Source: Bordetella parapertussis (GTDB lineage Bacteria > Pseudomonadota > Gammaproteobacteria > Burkholderiales > Burkholderiaceae_A). Taken from it: 64,000 bases of DNA. The stretch's first letter is position 1, and each line of letters begins with the position of its first letter. The translations under genes were made by a program, and so were the position numbers. Under the pieces are notes generated by a model. That model was not told where the DNA came from and did no database searches. It was given only the letters and a program-made list of their open reading frames with translations. Location: assembly GCA_945877235.1 (NCBI GenBank), contig CAMCRF010000006.1:1-64000 (forward strand), written 5' to 3'. Positions 15,761 through 25,290 of this stretch are shown here, in pieces.

Positions 15761-16833
15761 GACGATTGAATGCCCCGCACAAGCGCAAGCTCAGCTTGAA
15801 AGTCAACGTAATGGGGCAGCTTCAGGTGCTGCACGAAGCCACTCGCCTCAACGTTGTCGCCGTGTGCCAAGACAAACTCTTGATCTTGGCTTGGCGCTGA
15901 GGGGGTCTCGCCGAGTGATTCCGCCTGGAGTGCGCGATCGACCAAGGCCATGGCCATAGCCTTCCGTTCAGCCCGTCCCGGCGTAAGCCCATAGCCCCGC
16001 GTGAACTTGGGCGGCTCATCGCTGTTGGCCTGGAACTGATTGATCATTTCGCACTCGGTGAGTAGCAGTTCCCCAATCTCGACGGGGGTGTCGTCCTGCA
16101 CGCTGGGGTCGATGTCTGAAAGCCGCACACAGACGGGCGTGTAGCCCATGCGAATTTCACCCACGAAGGGGTGGGTGCTGCCATAGCCCCGCTGCGTCGA
16201 GTAGCCCAGCGCAAGCAGGTACCCCTCATCAGCCCGCGACAGCATTTGCAGGCGCGCCGCTCTCGGCATGGGGAACTGCACGGGCTCCTGAGTGATGTCA
16301 GGTGGGGTGGTGGGCTCTGGTTCCGTGGGCTGGGCAAGCAGACCCTCTGCCTCCAGCAAGCGGGAAATGCGAGGCAGATTGGCCTGTGCATTGGCATCGG
16401 TTGCGTTTAAAGGGCTCGCACCGTTGGCATTAGCCTGCTCGAGGCCCAGAATGCGCAGGCTGTAGTCGGCCGTAGGCCCAAGCTTTTGCCCTCCGGGAAT
16501 GTCTTTGAAACAGGCCGATATACGCCGTAAGGCAAGCATCTGATCGGTCTGAAGCGGACAGGTCTGTCCAAACCGCGAGAGCGTGGCGCGACAGGCGCGC
16601 AGAAGAAAAATTGCCTCAACCAGGTCGCCTTGCGCCTGAATAATGGCGAGTGCGGCAAGCCTGCGGTCCAGCACACTGCCCTCTGCCATGACGCGGTCGA
16701 CTGCAATGCCCAGCTGTTGCTCCACCTGCTCGATCTGAAGCGCCGGCTGATTGGGGTCGCCCCGCCGCCAAGCGTCCAGCAGCGCAAGTGAAGCATCGAT
16801 GGCGCGCTCGCCTCCTTTTACCGCGACGTACAT
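15757..16833 (-). CDS. phnI: C-P lyase core subunit PhnI
   Basis: Nucleosidase-like subunit that, with PhnG/H/L, couples phosphonate to ribose from a purine nucleotide. The protein starts 'MYVAVKGGERAI', the normal family start (ATG 16833), giving 358 residues; the frame is open to 16944 but overlaps phnH. 'GYTPVCVRLSDID' and the C-terminal 'HLKLPHYVDFQAELALVR' are family segments. It overlaps phnH by 16 bases and phnJ by 4. Confidence 0.94.
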   Translation of the reverse strand: MYVAVKGGERAIDASLALLDAWRRGDPNQPALQIEQVEQQLGIAVDRVMAEGSVLDRRLAALAIIQAQGDLVEAIFLLRACRATLSRFGQTCPLQTDQMLALRRISACFKDIPGGQKLGPTADYSLRILGLEQANANGASPLNATDANAQANLPRISRLLEAEGLLAQPTEPEPTTPPDITQEPVQFPMPRAARLQMLSRADEGYLLALGYSTQRGYGSTHPFVGEIRMGYTPVCVRLSDIDPSVQDDTPVEIGELLLTECEMINQFQANSDEPPKFTRGYGLTPGRAERKAMAMALVDRALQAESLGETPSAPSQDQEFVLAHGDNVEASGFVQHLKLPHYVDFQAELALVRGIQSS

Positions 16834-17429
16834 GAGGCCTCCAGGATGAGCTCGGTTGAGCGGGGAATTGCCCAGACCTGGTCCTCGTGCACAAACAGGA
16901 GGTCGATGCCCAGTGGGTATCGCCCCCGGGTGGCCTGACGCCATGCCCAGAAGTCGCTGGGAAGTCCCATGGGACTGATGGCCCTTTGGTGTTGAATACC
17001 GGGTCCTTTGAGCAGGATCGATCCCTCATGGCCTGAGGGGGCGGTGAGCTGAATGACCAGCGTAGCGGCGGTCTCCGGACACTCCAGGCTTCCCTCAGAG
17101 AGGCTCTGAGCAAGGCTCAAGAGCGCAGGGTCTGTGTCGGCCGCAAAAGCCCACAATGCGGCTTCGGGTGTGGCCTCGGGCGCGCTGGTGTGAAACCTGA
17201 GGTAGGCGGCCAGCGTGCTAAGTCCATGCACGCAGAAGCCTGTGCTGATGTCGAGCAGAGAGAGCCCGATGCTGGCCGTGCCGGCTGCGCAGCCCTCGGG
17301 GGTCTCCTGGGGGGGCACCAGGGTCTGGGGCCTGCCCGGCTCGGCCATGGCATTGAGTACCGACCGAAAGCAACGCTGAGCGGCCTCAGATGGGTGCAGG
17401 AAGCCCGCAAGCAGTACCGACGAGGTCAT
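16818..17429 (-). CDS. phnH: C-P lyase core subunit PhnH
   Basis: A 203-residue non-catalytic subunit of the PhnGHIJ core. 'LLAGFLHPSEAAQRCFRSVLNAMAEPGR' at the N-terminus (FR..L.AMa.PG) and 'ATRGRYPLGIDLLFVHEDQVWAIPRST' at the C-terminus (YP.GiDl.f....v..lPRTT-like) are the family marks. ATGA overlap with phnG. Confidence 0.93.
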   Translation of the reverse strand: MTSSVLLAGFLHPSEAAQRCFRSVLNAMAEPGRPQTLVPPQETPEGCAAGTASIGLSLLDISTGFCVHGLSTLAAYLRFHTSAPEATPEAALWAFAADTDPALLSLAQSLSEGSLECPETAATLVIQLTAPSGHEGSILLKGPGIQHQRAISPMGLPSDFWAWRQATRGRYPLGIDLLFVHEDQVWAIPRSTELILEASCTSR

Positions 17430-17884
17430 GCGCCCGCCTCCCGAGCAAGAGTGAAAAACTCCACACGGGTCTGCTCGGCTGCGGCCAAACGCTCGGCACG
17501 CAAGGTGTACTCAGCCTGCTGCAGGGCTTGAATCACGCGGGAACCCGCAGTGGACCGAAAGGATGGATCCTGCATTTTTGCGTCGAGCCAAGCTACGCGC
17601 TTGCAATGCTCTGTTCGGTGGCCCAAGACCAGCGCGTGGCCCGTTTGACCCTCGGCGAGTCGAATGCTGGCTCGGGTGGAGGTGGCCTCTTGAAAACAGA
17701 ATGGCGAGCCCAGGCCATCGGCTCGGGCCATGACCTGAACAAGTCCCGTCTCGACCGGTCGGATCCATACTGCGGCCTGCAGCTCGGCATCGGGGTTGAG
17801 ACCACAATGCTCGAGGGCGCTGCAGAGAGAGGCGTCGCTAGACCTTGAGAACAGACCTAGCCATTGAGTCCGGCTGAGTATCAC
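17426..17884 (-). CDS. phnG: C-P lyase core subunit PhnG
   Basis: A 152-residue helical subunit of the C-P lyase core, needed with PhnI for the nucleoside-phosphonate exchange. 'GLVQVMARADGLGSPFCFQEATSTRASIRL' (family: vm.Ra...G..F.lGEvtvtr..v.l) identifies it. Starts 3 bases after the phnE stop and overlaps phnH by 4 bases. Confidence 0.9.
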   Translation of the reverse strand: MILSRTQWLGLFSRSSDASLCSALEHCGLNPDAELQAAVWIRPVETGLVQVMARADGLGSPFCFQEATSTRASIRLAEGQTGHALVLGHRTEHCKRVAWLDAKMQDPSFRSTAGSRVIQALQQAEYTLRAERLAAAEQTRVEFFTLAREAGA

Positions 17885-17887
17885 GGC

Positions 17888-18688
17888 TTAGATGAGTAGA
17901 GCACGCAGGCGAGCGGAAATGAAATCAATGATGGACACGGACGCTACCAGAATGATGAGCAGCGCACAGGTCTCAGCATACTGAAACCCGCGCATGACCT
18001 CCCAAAGGATCTGCCCAATGCCGCCAGCACCCACAATGCCGAGGACTGACGCCCCGCGCACATTGGCCTCAAATCGATAGAGTGAGTAGCTGATCCAGAG
18101 CGGAAGCACTTGGGGAATGACGCCATAGACAATCTCCTCGAGCCGGCTTGCACCCGTGGCACGAATGCCCTCTACGGGCTGGGGGTCGATGGCCTCTACC
18201 GCTTCAGAGAAGAGTTTGGCAAGGGTGCCTGTTGTTGATATGAACAGCGCCAAAACGCCTGCGAACGGCCCAAGGCCAACTGCCACAATAAACAGCAGTG
18301 CAAAGACGAGCTCATTGACGGCACGAAAGGCGTCCATGATGCGACGCATGGGCTGGTGAATCCATACAGGAGAGATATTCTCGGAGGCCAATAGCGCGCA
18401 AGGGATGCCCAAGAGAATGGCGAGGAAGGTACCCCAGACCGCGATCTGGATCGTGATCACCATTTCCTTGAGGTAGACCTCCCAGTCGCGAAAGTTTGGG
18501 GGGAAAAAATCGGCCAGGAACATGGCCATGTTCTGTGAGTCATTGATCAGCGCCATGGGGCGCATGTCAGCGCCTTCCCACGAACCCACAAGCAGCAGTG
18601 CCACCACAACCGCAATCAGGGTCATCGTCCATGACTTGGGCGCCTGTGCGAGGCGCTCTTCGCTCGTCGTCTGGTGGATTCCGCTCAT
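17888..18688 (-). CDS. phnE: phosphonate ABC transporter permease PhnE
   Basis: Inner-membrane permease of 266 residues with about six helices and the BPD_transp_1 coupling loop '[25 protein letters not shown]' (EAA motif). Works with PhnC (ATPase) and PhnD (periplasmic binding protein). It is separated from phnD by 74 bases that contain a strong intrinsic terminator, but is tightly linked to phnG downstream. Confidence 0.94.
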   Translation of the reverse strand: MSGIHQTTSEERLAQAPKSWTMTLIAVVVALLLVGSWEGADMRPMALINDSQNMAMFLADFFPPNFRDWEVYLKEMVITIQIAVWGTFLAILLGIPCALLASENISPVWIHQPMRRIMDAFRAVNELVFALLFIVAVGLGPFAGVLALFISTTGTLAKLFSEAVEAIDPQPVEGIRATGASRLEEIVYGVIPQVLPLWISYSLYRFEANVRGASVLGIVGAGGIGQILWEVMRGFQYAETCALLIILVASVSIIDFISARLRALLI

Positions 18689-18713
18689 GCTTTATTCCTA
18701 GTAAGGGGGCAGC

Positions 18714-18743
18714 AAAAAAGGACGCCCGGACTCGCCGGGCGTC
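18714..18743 (-). terminator. intrinsic terminator between phnD and phnE
   Basis: On the minus strand GACGCCCGG (18743-18735), a 5-base loop and CCGGGCGTC (18729-18721) form a perfect 9-bp stem, followed by CTTTTTT (18720-18714). It stands 20 bases after the phnD stop. It should reduce read-through into phnE-phnM and raise the ratio of binding protein to the rest. Confidence 0.85.
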
Positions 18744-18762
18744 AGGGTGAGGCCCAGGCTTC

Positions 18763-19770
18763 TTACTTCTTGAGGGCCTTCATCTGCTTATCGAGATCTG
18801 CGAGCTTTGCGTCCAGAGCGGCCAGCTGGGCCTTCTTGTCTGCATCGGCCAACTTGGCATCACCTGCCACCTTGGAGCGTGCACGGAATAGCTCGAGTTG
18901 GCGGATGGGCAGCAGTTGGTTGTTATCCGAGGGGATGAAGCCCTTCCAGAGGTGAGGTTCCATCGCCTTGAGCTGACGCTGTCCCTCTGCGCCGGGTGCC
19001 TTACCGTAGTTCAGGAAGAAGTCGGAAATCTTCTTCTTCATGTCAGGGTGAAGGTCCTTACGCCATACCAGTGGGTCTGACGGGATCAGGGGCGAGCGCC
19101 AGATTTCGCGGAGGTTTGCAGCCTTCTCGGGCTGGGTTTTCTGAATGCGCTCAAAGGACTCTGTGTTGTTGGTTGCGACATCGACTTGTTTCGCGATGAC
19201 AGCCAAAAGATTGCCCTCGTGATTGGATGCAGTCACGCTCTTAAAAATCTGCTTGGGCTCAACATTGTTCAGTGCGAACACGTAGTAGGCGGGAACCAGA
19301 AAGCCCGAGGTGGAGTTGGGGTCGCCAATGCCGAAGCGAATATCTTTGGCGCTCTTGAGCACATCCTGCAGGTTCTTGTAGGGCGAGTCCTTGTGGGTGA
19401 CGAGCAGGGAGTAATAGCCAAGGCTGCCGTCCAATGCCATCGTCTGAGTGAAGATCTCGCCACTGGCGCGATCGACTGCCTCCATGGCCGCTTTGTTGCC
19501 GTACCAAGCCACTTGAACTTTGTTAAAGCGCATGGCCTCAATCACGCCCGCGTAGTCGGATGCGTAAAAGGCATTGACCTTGACGCCGATGGCTTTTTCC
19601 ATGTCAGCGAGCAGGGGCGCAAACATTGCGGCTTGCTTGCTGGAGGACTCGGTCGAGATGATGCCAAAGCTGATCTCTTTGGGCATCTGGCTCGATGAGA
19701 AAGCGGGGGCTGCCACCATGGCAGACAGTGCGACGGCAGCTGCCATCAGACTACGACGCATAAGCTTCAT
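18763..19770 (-). CDS. phnD: phosphonate ABC transporter substrate-binding protein PhnD
   Basis: Periplasmic binding protein of 335 residues. Signal peptide ~1-25 ('LMAAAVALSAMVAAPAFS'). The mature part 'KEISFGIISTESSSKQ...FAPLLADMEKAIG', 'VQVAWYGNKAAMEA' and 'FGIGDPNSTSGFLVPAYY' is typical of PhnD. The last ~35 residues ('DAKLADADKKAQLAALDAKLADLDKQMKALKK') form a short coiled coil. ATG 19770 overlaps phnC by 20 bases; ATG 19761 is an alternative. Confidence 0.95.
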   Translation of the reverse strand: MKLMRRSLMAAAVALSAMVAAPAFSSSQMPKEISFGIISTESSSKQAAMFAPLLADMEKAIGVKVNAFYASDYAGVIEAMRFNKVQVAWYGNKAAMEAVDRASGEIFTQTMALDGSLGYYSLLVTHKDSPYKNLQDVLKSAKDIRFGIGDPNSTSGFLVPAYYVFALNNVEPKQIFKSVTASNHEGNLLAVIAKQVDVATNNTESFERIQKTQPEKAANLREIWRSPLIPSDPLVWRKDLHPDMKKKISDFFLNYGKAPGAEGQRQLKAMEPHLWKGFIPSDNNQLLPIRQLELFRARSKVAGDAKLADADKKAQLAALDAKLADLDKQMKALKK

Positions 19771-20614
19771 TAAGGCTCCTTGTTGAGGCGTGTTGCTGGG
19801 GGTTGGTCATCTCGAGTTCATCGAAGATGAGGTCGGTATCGGAGCCGTAGAGCTCGCGAATCTGTTGCTCGGTGAGGCTCGCAGAGAGCCCGTCGTAAAC
19901 GATCTTTCCATCACGCAGTGCAACCACGCGCTCGCAGTATTTGAGGGCCACTGCAACCTGGTGCAGCGAGACGAGCACGGTGCAGCCACGCTGGTTCAGG
20001 TTTACCAACAGCTCCATCACCTTGCGTGAGGATTCGGGGTCAAGGCTGGCGATGGGCTCGTCAGCCAGTACGAGGTCTGCCTCTTGGGTGATCGCCCGCG
20101 CAATCGCTACACGTTGCTGTTGGCCGCCAGAGAGCAGGCGAGCACGTTTGAAGACTTGTTCATCAATGCCGACCTGAATCAGCGCATCGATGGCCTTCAG
20201 CTTGATCTCGCGGGGGAACAGGCCGGTGAGGCTGCGCCAGGTCGGGACCTGCGAGAGTGCGCCCACGCAGACATTCGTCAGGACTGAGAGGCGATTGACC
20301 AGATTGAACTGTTGGAAGATGGTGGCAATGCCACGGCGGATGGAGCGAATATTGGGGGAGAGACGCCCGCCTTGCTGGAGGATCTCCCCTTTGATCGTGA
20401 TCTGGCTGGAGCTGCCCGCGTCTGCTACGTGCAGCCCACTGATGCTTCGAAGGAGCGTGGATTTGCCCGAGCCGGAGGCCCCAAGCAGCGCAACCATTTC
20501 ACCAGATCGAACCGTGAGGCTGACCTGATTGAGCGCGGTCTTAGCGCGGCTGCCTTTTCCGAAGCTCTTGCTGAGCTGGGAGACCTGGAGGTGGACTGGG
20601 CGAATATCGGACAT
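19751..20614 (-). CDS. phnC: phosphonate ABC transporter ATP-binding protein PhnC
   Basis: A 287-residue ATPase of the phosphonate importer and first gene of the operon. Walker A 'GASGSGKST' (~42-50), signature 'LSGGQQQRVAIARA' (~161-174), Walker B 'LVLADEPIASLD' (~181-192). It has a C-terminal extension of ~30 residues after the ATPase domain. The ATG has no clear ribosome binding site and sits at the foot of a hairpin (20614-20633). Confidence 0.95.
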   Translation of the reverse strand: MSDIRPVHLQVSQLSKSFGKGSRAKTALNQVSLTVRSGEMVALLGASGSGKSTLLRSISGLHVADAGSSSQITIKGEILQQGGRLSPNIRSIRRGIATIFQQFNLVNRLSVLTNVCVGALSQVPTWRSLTGLFPREIKLKAIDALIQVGIDEQVFKRARLLSGGQQQRVAIARAITQEADLVLADEPIASLDPESSRKVMELLVNLNQRGCTVLVSLHQVAVALKYCERVVALRDGKIVYDGLSASLTEQQIRELYGSDTDLIFDELEMTNPQQHASTRSLNEAYAS

Positions 20615-20633
20615 GGCGCCGAGTGTGGCGCCA
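20614..20633 (-). promoter_or_regulatory. hairpin over the phnC start codon
   Basis: TGGCGCC (20614-20620) and GGCGCCA (20627-20633) are separated by 6 bases. In the phn transcript the 3' arm ends in the first base of the initiation codon, so folding could hide the start. A structural observation only. Confidence 0.35.
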
Positions 20634-20653
20634 CATCATGACAATCAGATGAA

Positions 20654-21136
20654 TCAATGTTTCATGTGGCCGTGATGCCCTTGCCCCTCTTGTTTCATTG
20701 CGGCTGCCCGGTCAACCACAGGCATGGACACCTTAATCTCGCCCGCTTTCTCAAACACCAGGGTGGCATCGATGGTCTCGCCCACCTTGAGTGTGCGCTT
20801 GAGGCCGATCAGCATGAGGTGATCGCCGCCGGGTTGCATCTTAATGCTGCCGCCCGCTGGAAGTGCAACGCCTTTGAGCTCACGCATGACCATCTTGCCG
20901 TCTTCATGGCTCATGCTGTGAAGCTCGCCACGACCCACAACCGCGCTGGGGAATTTAACAGCGGTCAGGCGATCAGCCGTCTTGCCATGGTTGTGAATTT
21001 CTACAAAAGCGGCCGCGTTGGGCTGCCCATCGCGGGTTGCGAATGCCTGGGGCTTGACGACCATGATGTCTGAAGCCGTAGCAGTCAGACTTGTAAGGGT
21101 CAACGCCAGTGCTGTCAAAGTTCGTGCAATTTTCAT
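20654..21136 (-). CDS. PCu(A)C-type periplasmic copper chaperone
   Basis: A 160-residue exported protein that delivers Cu(I) to cytochrome oxidase in the periplasm. Signal peptide ~1-21. The PCuAC copper site is present: 'HSMSHEDGKMVMRELKGV' and 'HLMLIGLKRTL' supply the His/Met ligands of the H(M)x10Mx21HxM pattern. A His-rich tail ('GQGHHGHMKH') may add metal binding. Transcribed toward phnC but apart from it; divergent from the ClC gene. Confidence 0.92.
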   Translation of the reverse strand: MKIARTLTALALTLTSLTATASDIMVVKPQAFATRDGQPNAAAFVEIHNHGKTADRLTAVKFPSAVVGRGELHSMSHEDGKMVMRELKGVALPAGGSIKMQPGGDHLMLIGLKRTLKVGETIDATLVFEKAGEIKVSMPVVDRAAAMKQEGQGHHGHMKH

Positions 21137-21150
21137 GAATGCTCTCGTAA

Positions 21151-22527
21151 GTGTTGGAAAGATTAAGGTTAATATTCGGGCAAATGCGATCGTTCATCCG
21201 CAAAGCCCTGGCCGCTGACCGAGGGCGACTCCAGCGTAATACAGAACGCACCAGGGATTATCTCTCTCTCTTTGGCGGTGCTGCCATTGTGGCCCTCTGT
21301 GTCATTGCGCTGGCACGCGTGGCCGATGCAGCGCTTTATTGGGGCGAAGACTTATTCGATGACCACCCCTGGGCCTTTCTGGTGCTCACCCCTCTGGGCT
21401 TCGCGCTGATTCGGTACATCACCTTTGCCTATGCCCCCTTTGCTGCAGGAAGCGGCATACCCCAGACCATGGCCGCCATTCGGGTGCGCGATGTTCAGAC
21501 CCAACTTGGGCAGTTCCTCTCGCCACTCCAGGTCGCCCTCAAGATGCTTCTGGTCTGCGTGGGCCTCGCCTGTGGAGCCTCGATTGGTCGGGAGGGTCCC
21601 TCGATTCAGGTGGGTGCCGCGGCCATGTTGGCGTGGGCCCATCGGTTTGGAGGGAAGCTTCGCGTCCCTACCGATGCGCTGATTGTGGCGGGTGGCGCCG
21701 GCGGGCTGGCGGCAGCATTCAACACCCCGCTCGCGGGGATTGTGTTTGCGATGGAAGAACTCGCCAAGGGGCGCAGCATGCGCCAGACTTGGTTCGTGCT
21801 CATGACGATCCTTGGCGCTGGCTTCATTTCGCTTGCGCTGCAGGGCAACTATGACTTTTTCCCAATTTATGTGCGCAACCCCTCCCATCCCGAACTGCTG
21901 GCCTGGATGAGCATTTCGGTGGTCTGCGGTCTCATGGCGGGGCTCATGTGCTGGCTCCTGGTCACGGTGGGCCCTCGTCTGGTGCCTGAGTCCAAGACTG
22001 CGCTGCATGCAGCACTTGTTGCGGGCTTTCTTGGGCTGCTGGTCGCTGGCATTGCGCTACTCACCAGTGGCGAAACCATCGGCACGGGCTATCACGCCGC
22101 ATCGGATCTGCTCAACACACCCTTGGGCCTCTCCCATGAACTCGGCTTTAGTCTGCTCAAGATGCTCAGCACGGTACTGAGCTACCTCTCGGGCATTCCG
22201 GGGGGCATTTTCACGCCGTCACTCTCGATTGGCGCCGGGCTCGGGTACGACTTTGCGCTCTTATTCGACCTGGTTGAGGGCCGTCAGATGCTGGTACTCA
22301 TTGGGATGACAGCCTTTCTTGCTGGCGTGGTGCAGGCGCCGGTCACGGCCACCGTCATCGTGATGGAAATGACCTCCAGCCAGGATCAGTTCATGAGCCT
22401 CATGCTCTCGGCCCTCATTGCCACCCTGGTCGCTAAAAGCATCTCGCGCACCAGTCTCTACGAGATTCTGGCGCGTCGTCTCATCGAGGGGCTACAGCAC
22501 AATACAAAAAAACTATCTGAAACATGA
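21151..22527 (+). CDS. ClC-family chloride channel / H+-Cl- antiporter
   Basis: A 458-residue inner-membrane protein from a GTG at 21151; ATG 21184 would give 447. The three chloride-site motifs are present: 'GSGIP' (~98), 'GREGPSIQVG' (~146-155) and 'GGIFTPSLS' (~351-359). The gating glutamate (GREGP) and the internal proton glutamate ('VFAMEELAKGRS') are both kept, which points to an antiporter rather than a passive channel. No CBS domains. Neither start has a strong ribosome binding site. Confidence 0.9.
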   Translation: MLERLRLIFGQMRSFIRKALAADRGRLQRNTERTRDYLSLFGGAAIVALCVIALARVADAALYWGEDLFDDHPWAFLVLTPLGFALIRYITFAYAPFAAGSGIPQTMAAIRVRDVQTQLGQFLSPLQVALKMLLVCVGLACGASIGREGPSIQVGAAAMLAWAHRFGGKLRVPTDALIVAGGAGGLAAAFNTPLAGIVFAMEELAKGRSMRQTWFVLMTILGAGFISLALQGNYDFFPIYVRNPSHPELLAWMSISVVCGLMAGLMCWLLVTVGPRLVPESKTALHAALVAGFLGLLVAGIALLTSGETIGTGYHAASDLLNTPLGLSHELGFSLLKMLSTVLSYLSGIPGGIFTPSLSIGAGLGYDFALLFDLVEGRQMLVLIGMTAFLAGVVQAPVTATVIVMEMTSSQDQFMSLMLSALIATLVAKSISRTSLYEILARRLIEGLQHNTKKLSET

Positions 22528-22631
22528 AGACAAACAATTAGATTAATTTTAGCCAGGGGGTCATGATTCCTCCCGTGCCGCAACAAAACGGCGCGCCCCC
22601 AACTTCTCAACACACAAAAAGAGGAATAAAC

Positions 22632-23195
22632 ATGTCTCTCATCAACACAACCGTTAAGCCTTTCAAAGCCACGGCCTATCACAACGGAAAGTTCGTCGAA
22701 GTCACCGACCAGTCCCTGAAGGGCAAGTGGTCTGTCGTGTTCTTCTACCCCGCCGACTTCACCTTTGTGTGCCCTACGGAACTCGGCGACCTCGCCGACC
22801 ATTACGACACCTTCAAGGCGCTCGGCGTGGAAATCTACGGCGTGTCGACCGACACCCACTTCACCCACAAGGCCTGGCACGACACCTCGGACACCATCGG
22901 CAAGGTGAACTACCCCCTCATTGGTGACCCCACCGGCACCATCACCCGCAACTTCGAAGTCATGATCGAAGAAGAGGGTCTGGCACTGCGCGGTACGTTT
23001 GTGATCAACCCTGAGGGCCAGATCAAGCTCTGCGAAATCCACGACAACGGCATTGGTCGCGATGCGACCGAGCTGCTGCGTAAGGTGCAGGCTGCGCAGT
23101 ACATCGCCAAGAACCCTGGTCAGGTCTGCCCTGCCAAGTGGACGCCAGGTGCTGAGACGCTTGCGCCCTCGCTCGACCTCGTCGGCAAGATCTAA
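22632..23195 (+). CDS. ahpC: alkyl hydroperoxide reductase subunit C (peroxiredoxin)
   Basis: Typical 2-Cys peroxiredoxin of 187 residues. Peroxidatic Cys in '[11 protein letters not shown]' (~C47) and resolving Cys in 'PGQVCPAKW' (~C166). Reduces H2O2 and organic peroxides with electrons from AhpF. ATG 22632 follows AGAGGAA; the upstream frame to 22563 has no ribosome site. ahpF follows 62 bases later. Confidence 0.97.
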   Translation: MSLINTTVKPFKATAYHNGKFVEVTDQSLKGKWSVVFFYPADFTFVCPTELGDLADHYDTFKALGVEIYGVSTDTHFTHKAWHDTSDTIGKVNYPLIGDPTGTITRNFEVMIEEEGLALRGTFVINPEGQIKLCEIHDNGIGRDATELLRKVQAAQYIAKNPGQVCPAKWTPGAETLAPSLDLVGKI

Positions 23196-23257
23196 GCCTC
23201 AGTTGTGAAGCGCTCCGCCTGCGGGCGGGGCGCGCAGTCCTTATTTAGGAGAACACC

Positions 23258-24841
23258 ATGCTCAATGACACCCTGAAAGTCCAGCTAAGAGCCTATCTTG
23301 AAAAGATTGCTCACCCCGTCGAGCTGGTGGCTTCGCTCGACGACTCGAAGGGCGCCCAGGAAATTCGCGAACTGCTAGAGACCATTTCGAGTCTCTCTGA
23401 CAAAGTGTCGGCGCGATTCGATGGAGCGGATGCGCGTCGACCCTCATTTCAGATTCGTCGTGCAGATGCACAGACGGGTCTTCACTTTGCCGCTGTTCCC
23501 TTGGGCCACGAGTTCACTTCATTGGTACTCGCACTGCTCTGGTCGGGTGGTCACCCGCCCAAGGTAGAGGCCGAGAGCCTTGACACGATTCGCGCGCTCA
23601 AAGGGGACTTCCGGTTCGAAGTCTTCATGTCGCTGTCCTGCCACAACTGCCCGGATGTGGTTCAGGCGCTCTCACTGATGGCAGTGACGAACCCCGCGGT
23701 AAAGACCGTGGTGATCGACGGCGCGCTCTATCAGGATGAGGTGAACCAACGCCAGATCATGGCTGTGCCCATGGTTTTTCTGAATGGCGAGCTCTTTGGC
23801 TCCGGTCGCATGACGTTGGAGGAAATCCTTGCCAAGCTCGACACCGGCAGCGCCGAGAAGGAGCGTGCCAAGATCGACGCGCGCGATCCCTTTGACGTGC
23901 TCGTGGTGGGTGGAGGACCTGCCGGTTCTGCTGCTGCCGTCTATGCAGCGCGCAAGGGGCTGCGCACGGGGGTCGCCGCAGAGCGGTTTGGCGGACAGAC
24001 CAACGACACGCTGGGCATTGAGAATTACATCTCTATTCTCGAGACCAACGGGCCCAAATTTGCCGCTGACCTCGAGGCGCATGTTCGCCACTACGAAGTG
24101 GACATCATGAATCTTCAGCGTGCCGAAAAGCTCGTGCCGCCCGAGCATGCTGGAGGGCTGGTCGAGGTCCACCTCGCCAATGGCGGCGTGCTGCGTTCAC
24201 GCTCGGTCATTCTCTCCACCGGTGCGCGCTGGCGTAATGTGAATGTGCCGGGCGAACAGGAATACAAGAATAAGGGCGTTGCTTACTGCCCTCACTGTGA
24301 TGGCCCGCTCTTTAAAGGCAAGCGCGTTGCGGTGATTGGCGGTGGCAATTCGGGTGTAGAGGCCGCCATCGACCTGGCCGGTGTGGTCGGTCATGTCACC
24401 GTCGTGGAGTTCGCGGATCAGCTCAAAGCAGACGCCGTTTTGGTAGCAAAGCTCAAAAGCCTGCCCAATGCCAGCATCGTGCTCAATGCTCAGACCACCG
24501 AGATCACGGGCAATGGCTCGACCGTGAATGGTCTCCGTTACAAAGACCGGGCCTCGGGTGAGGCGCATGCCCTTGAGCTTGAAGGGGTGTTTGTGCAGAT
24601 TGGTCTCGTCCCAAACACGGAGTGGCTCAAGGGCACCATTGAGCTCTCTCGGTTTGGTGAGATCGTCGTGGACCATCACGGCGCCACCAATGCGCACGGC
24701 GTATTCGCGGCAGGTGATGTCACGACGGTTCCCTACAAGCAGATCATCATCGCTGCAGGCGATGGGGCCAAGGCGGCGCTCGGCGCCTTCGATTACCTCA
24801 TTCGGAGCTCTGTGCCGGTCGCAGAGCCGTTGGCAGCCTGA
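23258..24841 (+). CDS. ahpF: alkyl hydroperoxide reductase subunit F
   Basis: Flavoprotein disulfide reductase of 527 residues that recycles AhpC. The N-terminal double thioredoxin-like domain carries '[10 protein letters not shown]' (CHNC, ~128-131). The FAD domain has '[20 protein letters not shown]', the redox-active pair is '[10 protein letters not shown]' (CPHC), and the NADH domain has '[14 protein letters not shown]'. The end '[16 protein letters not shown]' is family-typical. TTTAGGAGAAC gives a good ribosome site; a terminator follows. Confidence 0.97.
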   Translation: MLNDTLKVQLRAYLEKIAHPVELVASLDDSKGAQEIRELLETISSLSDKVSARFDGADARRPSFQIRRADAQTGLHFAAVPLGHEFTSLVLALLWSGGHPPKVEAESLDTIRALKGDFRFEVFMSLSCHNCPDVVQALSLMAVTNPAVKTVVIDGALYQDEVNQRQIMAVPMVFLNGELFGSGRMTLEEILAKLDTGSAEKERAKIDARDPFDVLVVGGGPAGSAAAVYAARKGLRTGVAAERFGGQTNDTLGIENYISILETNGPKFAADLEAHVRHYEVDIMNLQRAEKLVPPEHAGGLVEVHLANGGVLRSRSVILSTGARWRNVNVPGEQEYKNKGVAYCPHCDGPLFKGKRVAVIGGGNSGVEAAIDLAGVVGHVTVVEFADQLKADAVLVAKLKSLPNASIVLNAQTTEITGNGSTVNGLRYKDRASGEAHALELEGVFVQIGLVPNTEWLKGTIELSRFGEIVVDHHGATNAHGVFAAGDVTTVPYKQIIIAAGDGAKAALGAFDYLIRSSVPVAEPLAA

Positions 24842-24863
24842 GCTCTAGGTGTAGTGGGGGCAA

Positions 24864-24901
24864 GGCCCGGTCCGTCACAAGCGGGCCGGGCTTTGTTTTT
24901 C
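24864..24901 (+). terminator. intrinsic terminator after ahpF
   Basis: GCCCGG (24865-24870) pairs with CCGGGC (24886-24891) and is followed by TTTGTTTTT. Confidence 0.65.
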
Positions 24902-24919
24902 AATTGGTCATAATGAAGC

Positions 24920-25255
24920 ATGATTAAAGACCCCAATTCAGTGAGATCGCCTGCGGGCCTCGAGTGGTGGCTGCTCAAGCGCCTGCCCTTGATTTCGCTT
25001 GCGGGCCTGCTGGTGTTTGCGCTGGTGTGGCTGGTGATTGAACGCTGGCCCAGGTCCGGAAGTGCAGACCAGGTTCAGGCCGCGATCACCCAGGCCGAGT
25101 TCGCGTTGATCGGCGCCGTGATTTTCTTCTTCACGATGGTGGTCACGGTGCTTGTGGGATGCGTGGTGGTGATGATCATGAAGGGCCCTGCATACACCTC
25201 GCCAGACTCATACTATGTCGAAGATTCTGAGCGGCCCGATTCAAGCCGACCCTGA
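24920..25255 (+). CDS. hypothetical two-helix membrane protein
   Basis: A 111-residue protein not recognised. Two hydrophobic helices are visible: 'LPLISLAGLLVFALVWLVI' (~21-40) and 'ALIGAVIFFFTMVVTVLVGCVVVMIM' (~62-87), with a polar Ser/Pro/Asp-rich tail. It lies between ahpF and dps in the same direction and may be co-transcribed with dps. No function can be assigned. Confidence 0.6.
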   Translation: MIKDPNSVRSPAGLEWWLLKRLPLISLAGLLVFALVWLVIERWPRSGSADQVQAAITQAEFALIGAVIFFFTMVVTVLVGCVVVMIMKGPAYTSPDSYYVEDSERPDSSRP

Positions 25256-25290
25256 CCCACCATTTCACACGAATCCCAAAAAGGAGACTC

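Noticed and set aside
20634-20660. Pho box upstream of phnC
   Set aside because: Only one TGTCAT half-site is visible on the minus strand; the second half does not match.
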